In this document: positions 12,866-23,984 of the stretch, piece by piece
Position numbering within the stretch: position 1 is the first letter of the stretch
Layout of the letters: each line of letters begins with the position of its first letter
Assembly: GCA_000697665.1 (NCBI GenBank)
Contig: KL197712.1
Coordinates: 753,412 to 817,411, forward strand
Length of the DNA stretch: 64,000 nt
Reading direction: 5' to 3'
Origin: Jaapia argillacea MUCL 33604
Lineage: Eukaryota > Basidiomycota > Agaricomycetes > Jaapiales > Jaapiaceae
The notes under the pieces: model-generated
What the model was told of the DNA's origin: nothing
What the model saw: only the letters and a program-made list of their open reading frames with translations
The model's database searches: none
Translations under genes and position numbers: made by a program

Positions 12866-14200
12866 ATGTCCGTCGAGAAACTCTCTGATTTATCGCTGTT
12901 CCCTGCAACGCGAGAGCAAACTATCGAATCTCGAAGGAGGACACATCCGCAATGGGCGAAAGGACTGTCGATGGACGAGTGGTTGAGGCGGGATGAATTG
13001 ATGGAGGAGATGGAGTTTTACAAGGACGGAAAGTTAGTGATCTGGTGAGTATACTAAGATAATTGGGCGGGTTGTAGGGGAAAGCTGAACGCTAGAATCA
13101 GGGTTCTGGCGCCTCGAAACGATCCAAAGAGCCTAAACTTTAGGTGCTCTTGTGAGACGTGAGTGACTCGATCTAGCAGTTCGGGGGGATATTAGTGATG
13201 TTGATGACGTTGAAGGATTTGGCGAACAGGAGTCTTTGTGAGACATGGCGAAACGAAAGCGGTGTCGGTTCCGTGTTATGGAATTGCGGGTGTGTTTACA
13301 CCACCCAAGAATCGTGGCAAAGGATACGCACGACACATGATGCGTCTGTTGCATTGGGTTCTGGCTCCCAAGACTGCATTGCCAGCAGAGTTTCCAACTG
13401 CGTGGGGTGAACCACCTGAGCGTGTTCGCGGAGTGGGGGATGCGGGGTTCTCTGCCTTGTATAGTGATGTGGGTGAAGATTTCTATTCTGCCTGTGGGGT
13501 TGAGGAGGCGAGTGTGGAAGGGTGGGATGTGCGGGGGCCTGTTGGGACAGTATGGGAACTTCCAAAGGCAAGAGTGGAAGGCACACCGACGAGCAGAAAG
13601 GAGTGGGTGTGGTTGGACGAGGATGAGATGGAAGATGTGTGGAAACAGGATGTAGAGTTGATGAAACGAGATGTGGAGGAGAGAGCGAGAGAAACGGGGA
13701 GAGTGCAGTTCAGCTACTTGCCGGACCATGGGGTGGCAGGTATGCAGGTCAAACGGACGATGGAGTTTTTGCCTGGTTTGGAGACGACGATGCCTATGGA
13801 GAAGTGGGGAGTTGCACTGAAGACTGGGAATGGATTCAGTGCGACTGCGTACGCGACGTGGACGTTGGACGTTTTGGCTGATGAGGGTGTGGTTATTATC
13901 ACGCGGATTCGGGCAGAGAGAACAATATTCAAGGAATTGATTGCGAAGGTGATGGAGGCGGCAGGGGAGTCGGGGAAGATTGTGAAGGTGGAGGTTTGGA
14001 ATCTGCCAGCAGAACTTGAGGAAATTGCAGGGACGATGGGGGGAAAGACTGAGAAGAGGAATGAACACCTTTCTGCATTCAAATGGTATGGAGTCGAAAA
14101 CAACGACGATGTAGACTGGGCCTTTAACGAAAAGTAAGTGCCATTCCACAGAACTTGCCAGCACAGCCACTGACACCATGACAGGTTTTGCTGGTGCTGA
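12866..14200 (+). CDS. LYC1: Lyc1-like lysine N6-acetyltransferase (GNAT)
   Basis: Four exons (12866-13044, 13102-13158, 13216-14133, 14185-14200) join in frame to 389 residues. The last exon adds only FCWC and the stop. Family signs are the N-terminal block SLFPATREQTIESRRRTHP, then CSCETIWRTGVFV, and the acetyl-CoA-binding stretch IAGVFTPPKNRGKGYARHM (R/Q-x-x-G-x-G/A pattern RGKGYA). A C-terminal domain ends in WYGVENNDDVDWAFNEKFCWC. Lyc1 of Yarrowia acetylates lysine as the first step of lysine breakdown; most basidiomycete members are assigned only by similarity. The start at 12866 is chosen because it aligns with the usual family start. The gene lies 130 bp after the zinc transporter. 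Its second exon, second intron and part of the third exon are repeated, inverted, at 17487-17674. Confidence 0.85.
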
Positions 14201-14291
14201 GCGTCTTGTTGTCACTTGACCTACCTGTACTAGTCACACTAGCTTTATCTTGCTTACATCGCGCTTTTATATGATTTGAGCTGTTGCGACT

Positions 14292-15290
14292 ATTGACGTC
14301 GAGATTGTCGAAACTTCAGACTCGGAGGAGCGTGAACTTGTGGCTTCTACCAGTTCTGCTTACTGGCATCATTATAATTATAAGATACAGATGCGCTCAA
14401 ATCCCGATGCAATGGTGAGAGTCGTGAGTCCGAGCACGAAAAGGCATCACCACCACTCCGGGTCTAGGCATAATCAGGACGAAGAAAGTCAGAATTCCAT
14501 GGCAGATGGGGTGGTTAGCTCAGTTGAGGAGAGAGGAGGAAGAGGTCGTGGGGTGGAACGGAGGAGATCAAAAACGGCCAATGGAGGTGAAGATCATCCA
14601 GCCCATGACTTGGAGCGGATTGGGATTCGGAGAGGGGAAAACGTCGGGTAGAGAGTTGCACCCTCATCAGCCTTTCAACAAGTCATGACCCTCTGCAGCA
14701 TCCCAGGAATGAGGTCCCACATAGCAATTGGCATCCAGCAATATTCGACGAATTGTCTAGCAGTGAAGACGAAACTCAGGATAAAACCAAATCGGATGCA
14801 AAGGGTGTGGTGATCACGAAAGCAGCAAGAAGGCAAGGACACTTGCTTGCGTCCCAAACCAGCATCTTCGCCCTCACCCTGGCAGGTACGCGTATTTCTA
14901 ATGTTCGCCGAGCCCGCCACTAATGGGAAACCTCAGCCAAGGTCAGCCACTGATTATTTGTCCCTCTCTGACGTTTTCCATGATTCCGATGACCAAGTCG
15001 AGTTTCTCGATCCTAAACCGCACAGCGAAGCTGGTCATGGTCCCTTAACGAGCCCACCTCCCACCTCCCGCGATTCAAACGATTTCGATCGAGACAGTGA
15101 CAGCGGCCTTGACGCTCGATCAGAACGAGACGGAGCTGCACATTCTAGTACACCACCCCTCGGCGAATCGCGACGGAAAGAAACGAACGAACGGAAAATC
15201 CTAGGGAAAATGGTGCTTGCTGTCATGGTAGTTGAAGTATTGCGCAGGTCGCCGGCAGCTACTCGTCAATCTGTATCCCTAGAGAGAACG
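14292..15290 (+). pseudogene. Decayed 5' partial copy of mus7
   Basis: The sequence matches the first part of the intact mus7 gene (17842 to about 19690) but is degraded. The start codon has become ATT, and about 840 nt equal to 17926-18765 of the intact gene are missing at one clean junction near 14375. Several frame changes follow. The second intron of mus7 is still present (near 14886-14936), so this is a DNA-level duplication and not a retrocopy. Similarity ends at about 15290, after the VSLE/VSLD point. The upstream 100 bp also match the flank before mus7. Beyond the break, 15291-15680 has one open frame to 15488 that looks like a leftover and nothing I recognise. Confidence 0.85.
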
Positions 15291-15680
15291 AAGACCAAGT
15301 CGAGGGAACAGACGAAGCGTGAAGGGTTCGCCAAGGCCTGGAGGTTGAGGTCGTCACTGATCATTGCGAAAGATGAGACCGAAGAAAGAAACGAACTGGA
15401 ACGGCGATCCAACGAGCAAGACACGCCCATGCACCAACGACAGCGACAGCGTAACCGGGATTCAAGAAACGAGAGCAAGGACAGTTGAGAATGGGGAAGA
15501 AACGCAGTCATGAAGGTGGGATGGGGGACGGTTCGCAGACGACAAACAAGAACTCAAGAGAGGGGACATAGGGGAGGTGAAGAGGTCGCAGAAAAAGATG
15601 CTAGCTTAGACGTTCGTCAGCTATGTGTACGAAAGCATGAGGCGAAAGAAAGAGACGAACTTTGAATGCTGTTCTCAAGC

Positions 15681-17387
15681 CTACCAGGTGGTGCGGTAAA
15701 ATTCGGCGTACTTGAACCTCTCCTTAATCTGGGCTAGGAGGTACCAGCCAGGTGTGCAGTACGTAACATGGTTGCTAGTGGAGCCGCCTTTGTTGAGTCC
15801 AGAGTGGAGTTGGCCCACGATGTGCGCTTTACCGTTTGTCGTGTGCCAGACGAGGGAGCCCGAGTCTCCCTTGGCGGAGAAGACTTCAGCAGTCTTGACG
15901 CCCGAGTTGTAGATGCCGAGCTCGACGGACTCGATGCCGACTTCGTTCTGAGTAAACGAAACCAGGCCGGCGTAGCGTCCGACGGTTAGGTCGGTGGAGT
16001 TTCCGTCTTTGCCGACGATAAGGCAGCGCTGGCCTTCGCTGTCGAACACCGCGGGGTGGGCGAGATCTTCTTCCGTGGCGCATCCCTCGATCCGGAGCTT
16101 TCTCCCCTCGGGAAACTTGAACGTGGTCTGACCACCGGAGACAGGATTGAACATGTCTGTAAGTTCTTGAGGTGAATACTTGGATCCTGAATAAAGTTGT
16201 TTTAGTTCGATGAGGTGAATGCGATAAAGATAAGTTGAAACGTACCGAGATCAACAATGTTGCCCTCAAACTTAGCCTTGACCTTCGCCTCAGCTGCCGA
16301 GAACGCAGCCCAGTCCGAGGTATATCGTGGGCCGCCTTCGTCGACCGTGATGGCTGCAGCATATTGAACGTACCCGATGTTGCGCTGGAGCTTGATGTTG
16401 GACCAGTCCTTCATGACTTCGTCGTAAAGACCCTCGAGATCGGCGATGGCTTCGTTCACGTCTTCCAATTTGCCTCGAGTCAGCCGGATCTCTCTCACGT
16501 TCTCGGCGTCCTGAACCTCGTTCGCCTGTAGTTGGACGATCTCTCGGGCCCAAAGTTCGGCGAGAATGTCGTGATCAGTAATGGCCTTCCTGATCTCGTC
16601 GAGGCCGCGCTGGAATCGACGCATTCCGCAAACTCGAACGTGGTCCGTAGGTGCGCCGCCTCTGTGGTCGTAACCGACGGTGGTGTTCTTGCGCAGGACG
16701 TGGCAGTTGCTGACTCCGTACACCTTGTTGCTGGGGTTGCCATGCTTGTCTTTGTCCTCGTGAATCCAGAGTGTAAGAGTGCCCTCAGCATCCTCCTCCT
16801 CCATTTCTTCGGTCGCGAGGGGAATACCGAGAAGAGCAGTGAGGATGCGACGGACATAATGGGTGGAGTTGGTGCTGCCGACATGGCGCAGAAGGGGGGG
16901 GGCCTGCCAGCCTCTGTGGGAACGCCTCTCTCCATTCCACGACAACATCCTTGACTCCGTTCTTCAGCAGAAGCGCAAGGATGTCTTGGGAGATTTCGTG
17001 GGCAATATCGGAGGAGGTAGAACCGGGAAAGACGCCGACCCAAATGACCACGGGACCGAGAGTCCCCTTCGCCTCCTCTCCCAGCTGTGCGTGGGTGAAG
17101 AAGCGGGCAGGGTCGACGGACGACCAGCGGATCTCCCGAGCCTTGATCAGGTTAAGAATTTGGGGACCGACAGTGTCCCAGACACTATTGAGTGGGGTGT
17201 CGAAGACTCCACGGAGCGACTTGACGGGGATGGAGGGATGTCTGCCGATGGGCCTGGAGAAGGGCGTAGTGAGGAAGTCGGAACGATAAACGAGTTCTGG
17301 GTGGTCGCCGTCCCCGGTGATGCCGTTATAATAGGACAGCCTCTCGTACTCGTCGGGGCAGTACTGGGGCTCACTGGTAGGATTCAT
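15681..17387 (-). CDS. Trypsin-like (PA clan) peptidase-like protein, frame change at a G run
   Basis: On the minus strand the frame starts at MNPTSEPQYCPDE (17387), has a 59-nt intron at 16245-16187 and stops at 15681. The C-terminal part contains GDSGSLVW, the serine-nucleophile motif of chymotrypsin-fold peptidases, followed by GQLHSG. An upstream VSNCHVL is a candidate catalytic His. I could not assign the Asp with certainty (ITDHDIL is one option). A conserved N-terminal region without a recognised domain makes the protein about 545 residues, far longer than plain trypsins. The frame changes once in the run of eight G at about 16887-16894. This is either a sequencing or assembly slip or a real loss. 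Families like this are multicopy in mushrooms (my recollection, not testable here). It lies inside the duplicated lyc1-mus7 junction, so it arrived after the duplication or with it. Confidence 0.65.
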
Positions 17388-17486
17388 AAAGAAGTGGGAA
17401 ACGCAGGGTTGAGAACAGTTCGCAGACGACGCAGAGTGGTTAGCCCTCCTCTTATATTCCAAACACCCTGCGGAGTCTGATTTTAA

Positions 17487-17674
17487 GACACCCGCAATTC
17501 CATAGCGGAACCGATCGTTTCTCCTGGAAGCCTCCTGTTTGCCAAATCCTTCAACGTCATCAACGTCATTAATATTCACCCGAACTGGTCACTCACGTCT
17601 CACAAGAGCACCTAAAGTTTAGGATCTTTGGATCGTTTCGAGGCGCCAGAACCCTGACTCCAACGTTCAGCTTA
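17487..17674 (-). pseudogene. Inverted fragment of LYC1
   Basis: The reverse complement matches LYC1 positions about 13084-13300: exon 2, intron 2 with its GTGAGT donor, and the start of exon 3 up to the YGIAGV codons. Small indels are present. In the minus-strand direction this fragment is in frame with the upstream extension of the peptidase ORF (17579 to 17388), so a chimeric transcript is conceivable. Confidence 0.85.
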
Positions 17675-17702
17675 TGCTCTTGCTCATGCTTCAGCTTTCC
17701 TC

Positions 17703-17841
17703 TGGTGCTGAGCGCCCGTCACATTCACGTGATCCTGTGACGTGATAGATCACGGCTGATGTGATCTGTTGTGACTTGACCTATCTGTACTAGTCACGCT
17801 GGCTTTACATTGCACTTTCGATGATTTGAGCTGTTGCGACT
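17703..17841. repeat. Duplicate of the LYC1-mus7 intergenic segment
   Basis: This resembles 14188-14291 (the stop region of LYC1, the CTAGTCAC..CT motif, and GATTTGAGCTGTTGCGACTAT just before the mus7 start). It carries an extra stretch of about 50 bp rich in CACGTGATC/GTGACGTGAT palindromes. It marks the original lyc1-mus7 junction, now present twice. Confidence 0.8.
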
Positions 17842-20800
17842 ATGGACGTCGAGATTGTCGAAACTTCAGACTCGGAGGAACGTGAACTTGCAGCCTCTAA
17901 CAGCTCTGCTTATTGGCGTCAGTATCTATCGACTCATTCCGCAACTTCACACGAACCACACAACCGCCCTCCCAACTTGCTTCCGCTCCAACTTGATGCC
18001 TCAACCTTCCCTGTTCTACGATCGCGCCACTCGCCTTTATCTCCAAGGAAGCGCATCAAGGTTCGCCCCCCCATTTTCCTCGCAAATATCAACTCAACCT
18101 TTGCAGCTAGCACATCCCTCCCCTTCGCAACTCCGCTCGCCGCCTCAGCCACCCAACGCTGGCACCCCACCCCCCACATCTCCAAATTTGACACCGAATA
18201 CTGCTCCATCTTCACGATCACCGAGGTCTAGCTCGAGGCTACCCACACCCGTTCCCTCACCCGACGTTCCCCAGTATTTCGTCGACGTGGTGTCAAGAGA
18301 CGAAGAGGAGGACCCACTATATAACTTCTCTCAAGATGAGCTGTGTTCTGCTTTGCGCGACCAGTCGCTGATGCACCCAAAGCCAGGGACTGGCCCCAGA
18401 GCTCGTCCTTTTGCTGGAGCTGCGCCATCCACACCACCACTGCTTCGTCAGGACAGTCGGCCCTCCGTCTCTCCTGACCCTCTCTGCCTATTCTCCTCCC
18501 CACCCCAACCACCTCGCCGCCAAGATGAGACCCCGAACCGGACGAGTCTACCCGTATCTGCCGCAGATCCTTCTGCTCCACCGACGGCTCTTCACTCCCG
18601 TTCCTCTCTAGCACTTCCGGAGAGCAGCCCTTTGTCATCAGTTCCCGACCAAGAGGCCACTGAGGCAACGGTGAATCACGAAGGACCCGTCGAGCTGGAC
18701 GTCGGTGTGCGGTATTCCCTTAGAGCCCGAAACGCGAAGCAACTACACCCGTATCGCCATGATCAGGCTAATTATAAGATGCAGATGCGCTCAAATCCCG
18801 ATGCGATCGTGAGAGTCGTGAGCCCGACCACGAAAAGGCATCACCATCACACCGAGCCCGGGCATGATCAGGACGAAGAAAGTCAGAATTCCATGGCAGA
18901 TTGGGTGGTTAGCTCAGTTGAGGAGGAGAGAGGAAGAGGTCGTGGGGTGGAGCGGAGGAGATCAAAGTCGGCCAATAGAGGTGAAGATCATCCCGCCCAT
19001 GCCTCGGAACTAGATTCAACTTCGGAGAGGGGAAAACGTCGGACCCGCATCAGCCTTTCAACAAGTCATGACCCTCTGCGGCATCTCAGGAACGAGGTCC
19101 ACGACGTTCCCTCCACAAGCAGCGACTGGCATCCAGCAATATTCGACGAATTGTCTAGCAGTGAGGACGAAACTCAGGATGAATCCAAATCAGGTGCAAG
19201 GAGTGTGGTGATCACCAAAGCAGTAAGAAGGCAAGGACGCTTGCGTCCCAGACCAGCACCTTCGCCCCCGCCCTGGCAGGTGCGTGTATTTCTAATGTTA
19301 CGCCGAGCCCGCCATTAATGGTCAACCTCAGTCAAGGTCACCCACTGATCCGTCTCCTATCTCTCACATTTTCCATGATTCCGTCGGGGATGACCAAGTC
19401 GAGTTCCTCGATCGTAAACCGCACAGCGAAGCTGGTCATGGTCCCTCGCCGAGCCCACCTCCCACCTCCCGTTATTCAATGGATTTCGATCGAGACAGTG
19501 ACAGCGCTCTTGACTCCCGATCAGAACGAGAAGGAGCTGCAAATTCTAGTACGCCACCCCTCGACGAATCGCGACGGAAACAAAGGAACGAACGGAAAAT
19601 CCTGGGGAAAATGATGCCCGCTGTCATGGTAGCTAAAGTATTGCGCAGGTCGCCGGCGCCTATTCGCCGATCTGTATCTTTAGACACCCGGGGCTCCGAA
19701 AGCGAGGACGAAGGGCAGCGACCGGTTTTGCCAGGACATTCGAGAACACGAGTTGTTAGCCACCCTAGAGGCAAGAGCCATGCACCTATCCTCGGGGACC
19801 CGGATAGCTCTGACCATGTCCAGCCATCGTCCGACTCCTCCTCTGACTCAGGAGTTGAGCCATTACTTGGGCCTGTTGTTCGGCGGACAGGAAGCGATGA
19901 TTCTGATACTCCTAACAGTGACCACGAAGATGTCCAGCACAACACTGTGGAGTTCCCTCATACACCCAAATTCTACCGCAAGAAAAAGCCCCGCCCACGC
20001 GAAACTATTGTCGACTACATGCTGAATGGGAAGCAAAAAGTCGGACCTACTCGTCGAAGATCTCGGAGCCCTCATCCGCGTTCCCGGCCTAGGCTTCACA
20101 TAGTCACTGCAGGTGCTCGTCGCGACGCACAAAGACAGACTCGTTTGTCTTTTCAACCTCTCAACAGTATCGGGAGCCCTGAAGATGACAATTCTGAGGC
20201 GCTCCACGAGCGTCAGGAGCATGTTCCGGTTGAGATGTATATGAGAAGGCGGAAGGCTCGGCGACCTCCCAAGTCCAAGAATACTTATACATTTGCCCAC
20301 TCAGGAGGCGGCATCCAAACCGGGAGCCGTCGCGCGTTCGCAATGACAATCGACCTGGAAGATGATTCCATACATACAGCCTTGGATCCGCGACGGGGTG
20401 ATCCTCACACTACCATTCCGAAACGAAACCCAGCTCATAGGTCGCGATACAAGCCAGTGTCCACAATTAATCGTTCAAAGGGCCAAACCTCGCTCGGCTT
20501 CGAGGTCACTGGAGAGGCATCACAACTCGATGCGGTTTCTCAACCGCGCGCGTTAGCCTGGGAGGAGGCCGAGCATTCCGCCCTACGGAACATTTCCTCG
20601 GATTGCAATATTCCTATGTTCCGCTCTGGCATTGCCTTTCCATCCCAGACCTATCTGGGAAAAGGGTGGCTACATGATTTGTGTGCAGCGATATCCGGAC
20701 AAGCTGACCCATTGCAACCTAACCCATTCACTGCCTTTGGTTTCCAATTTCCCATGCCCTCGATCCGCGATCTGACGGCGTGCCTCCCTCCCTTCTTTGA

Positions 20801-23755
20801 CAAACTGCATGAGGTCAGTCTGGAGCTCCAAGATTTGGATCAGTTCAGAAAGTATGAGGCGTTGATGCATGTCCTTTGTCAAACAATTTCATGGGCTTCG
20901 GGTAGTGCGGACGACTCGGCCTACGAGCTGTTGCACACCGCTGCGCGCGAACAGGTCCACCGCTTCATCCCCGTGTTGTGCGAGCAGTTATCAAACATCC
21001 ACTCTGTACAGACCCAACATTTGGCGCTCCTATGGTTCTGCACAGAACTCTCCATGCGGGCGGCTTACTCGTCACGAAGGAAGGAAGAGAGTCCAGATGC
21101 GTTATTGAGTCACGTTGCACCTTTGATCTCATGTCTTCTGCGAGTAGGAATCCGAGCTCCCATTGAGACATTGCTCGCATCGGACGCTAGCCTGGATGAT
21201 ACCGTTCCTACCACCCGTGTGGCCGAAATCTGGATCTGCCTCCTCCACCTTGCGGATGTAGCTGACAAGAGACACCAACAGCACGATCCTTCCTGCCAAT
21301 CCTCTCTGATTTGGCAGGCAATCCTCCGAGATCTCGAAGTGGAGGAACGCACCACGGTCTCTGACCTGGAGAGAAGCGAAGCTGTTTGGACTACCATCTT
21401 CGGCCTGTGTGCGTTGTCACAATTTTCTCTTCATGGCATGACCACATCCAAGCCACGAGCACCGAATTCTTGGGATCTGGTTTGCCATGCCCTTCAGCGC
21501 ATCCGTCTCACTGCAGAATCGGAAACAGAACGTAATCTGTCAACTCGAAGTCTCAAAAAACGTGACGGTTACATTCGACTGATCCTCACTCGTTGCCTGG
21601 TACTGCACAAAACCTGGCATTGGGGTTTGGAACACGCTTCGCGATTGTTCAACCATCTTGTAGAGATATTTAAGAGCCGCAAATTCACCAACTTGCTTAT
21701 CGAGGAAGGTGTGACCGATTTCCCTCGCTTTCTCCGACACACCAAATGGCAGTTGTTGGAAGACTCGTGCACTAACGATACTGCGTTTACGATGTTCCTG
21801 AAACTCATTGCCCACGCGGTACAAGGATATAGAAGTACACACCCTGAAGATCCCATCGGATTGTTGCCACCACCCTTGAAGAAGTTGCTGTCTCTGGCGA
21901 TACCTTTGGGTTCTGTACCATTTACCAAGGCAAACCCACCACTTGGACGCGACCTCTCCATGTTGTATAACCGGTTCAGCGCCATCGCAGTTGCCTTGTA
22001 CCTCGAACCCAATGTAACTGCCTCCCGCCACCGCCTAGCCATTGCTCGACGGTACGTAGCATTCAAGGACGCTGACTTTACGACGCGCGCCGTTTGCATC
22101 CGGGCAGTGATGTATTTTTGCATCGTTTCCCAACACCTATCACTTCCAATCGAGGAACTGCTAAACTGGTTGACAGAGATGACGGACATTCTCGTTGACG
22201 AGTATCAAGCCGCAAGTGTTGGCCTCGGGGATGTGGTAGTAGGGCCATCCGACGGCGAGCCTAGGAGCCGAACCGTTCTGTCCATCCAGATGCTGCTTGG
22301 TTCAGTCCGTCGTATCATTGAGACACCCTCGATGTCCGACTCTGCGACGGGGAAAGGGTACCCTAATCCAGCTCTGCTGGAGGGCCGTAAGTACTTTGGC
22401 TCACCCCGAGTGTCGTAACTGATAGCGACGTTCAGCATGGGTCACACGGGTGTTTGCTACTTCAACGAACCTCGCCAATGGTCTTGAGACTGGGGTGGAG
22501 ATTCGACGACTAGTCCAGGCCTTCCTCGATGCTCGAGCGGCGATCATGCCGACCCCGTCGAAACCCAAACCCGCCATTGAGGCCGTCGACCGTCAAGAAA
22601 GTCAGGACGAGTACGATCAATTTGACTTCAATCTGGATGACCCTGAGCTTCAAGCTGCCTTGGGTGAGCTCGATGAGCCTAGCCGATGGGCCGAGCATAA
22701 AAGGGAAGAGGAACGTGTCCTGGAGGTAGTCGATACGAGCATGATCAGTTTTAAGCCAGCTGACGGGATATCCCCAGGTCGTGGACAGACACATATCTCC
22801 AGCCATCTATCGCCTGGTTTGTAAGCACGTCGTGAGTCCTTCTCAAGTTGACGCCGGCGAAGATCAATGGAATAGCGCCGATGAGTGGATCGATTGCTGG
22901 GTGGGATGTGCTAGTATCATTGTTCAGAATGGAAAACGCGTGAGCTATCATAGCATATCCGTCGGTGGATCTCTTCTAAAACACGAGTAGGATTGGTCAA
23001 TGTACCTAACTCTCGGTGCCCAATCGTGGGAGAAGATCATTGAGCCGTTTTGGCGACGTCGAGTCGGGGTAAGATTCATGTACAAAGTGCTCCAGCTGGA
23101 CCCGTCTGCGTATGTGGTAAGGGAAGGAATATCGTGTCTATCCTCCGACTGGTCTGACATAAGACTCAGGGATACCAGGATCGCTTCATGGAGGCCTTCT
23201 CAGAATCACTTGTCTCGGCAGATGTCACCTCTGAACACAAGTACATCTCACTTGTCCTCGCCGTCGACGGTCTACATCACCCGTTACTCCGTGGCATATC
23301 TTGGCTCCCCACTGCAGCAACCTTTGACCACGAGCTTTCGAAGACAGAGTTCTTGAGTGTTAGACTGTCCCTCATCAAAGGTGAGTTCTGGCCCTGGGGA
23401 GTTAAATTTTGGTTTAAGCGACGAGTGATTAGGGATTTGCCTGAATTTGTCCGAGCTCCTTCATCGTGAAGCCGACGGGGATCTTCGGATTGCAGCTCAG
23501 AATCAAAGATATGTCGGATTTATCGTGGTAATGTTCTCCGCGGTTAAGGACAACCTGGAGGTTCGTGTCCACCAATAATGACCATCGATTCCGTCTGCTG
23601 ACTTCCATCGACCACAGCGCAAGGGGCCCTCCGTTGGGCAATACACTCACTTTTGCTCAGAGTTGTTTTCCAGCTTAAGAGATTATCATCGCCTTCGACA
23701 ACACAGCAGAATTTCACCGTTCTTCCAGTGGAGTGAACGATTGGCTGCATCATAG
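17842..23755 (+). CDS. mus7: Mus7/Mms22 family DNA-repair protein
   Basis: Nine exons (17842-18060, 18107-19279, 19332-22386, 22436-22725, 22778-22939, 22991-23116, 23170-23380, 23433-23560, 23618-23755) sum to 5502 nt, giving 1833 residues. The N-terminal third is disordered and charged, with the family block YSLRARNAKQLHPY and then NYKMQMRSNPDAIV. Further blocks are TIVDYMLNGK, RQTRLSFQPL and YTFAHSGGG. From about 20640 the long helical Mus7 domain follows (NPFTAFGFQFPMPS, ASQWIDCWVG-like EWIDCWVGCASIIV, HPLLRGI) down to WSERLAAS at the end. Mms22/Mus7 works with Mms1 and the Rtt101 cullin in repair of replication forks damaged by alkylation. The size fits fungal members. A 5' partial copy lies at 14292-15290. 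The family call rests on recognised blocks, not on a search. Confidence 0.85.
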
Positions 23756-23984
23756 GGTTGTGACCCATTGTCGAAATACAATTGTCGAATACATTACTTG
23801 TTGTATTTCGAGGGAAGGGTTTGGCAAACACGCAGCTGTGACACGGCGTGACATTTTTCGATGGTGGGTGTCGATCGAAGGGTGGCTGACTGTCGAGAGG
23901 GCCTGTCTTAAATGCGATGCCCGGACGATGTGCTGTCTTTGAACTTTGCTACGACACTCCCCAACGCCCCCTGTTGACCTCGAC

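Noticed and set aside
13133-14215. 360-codon minus-strand frame opposite LYC1
   Set aside because: His/Pro/Leu-rich antisense shadow of a well-supported acetyltransferase gene with introns.
22832-22847. GTGAGT...CAAG in mus7 that looks like an intron
   Set aside because: It would be 16 nt, and the reading frame runs straight through it into the conserved DEWIDCWVG block.
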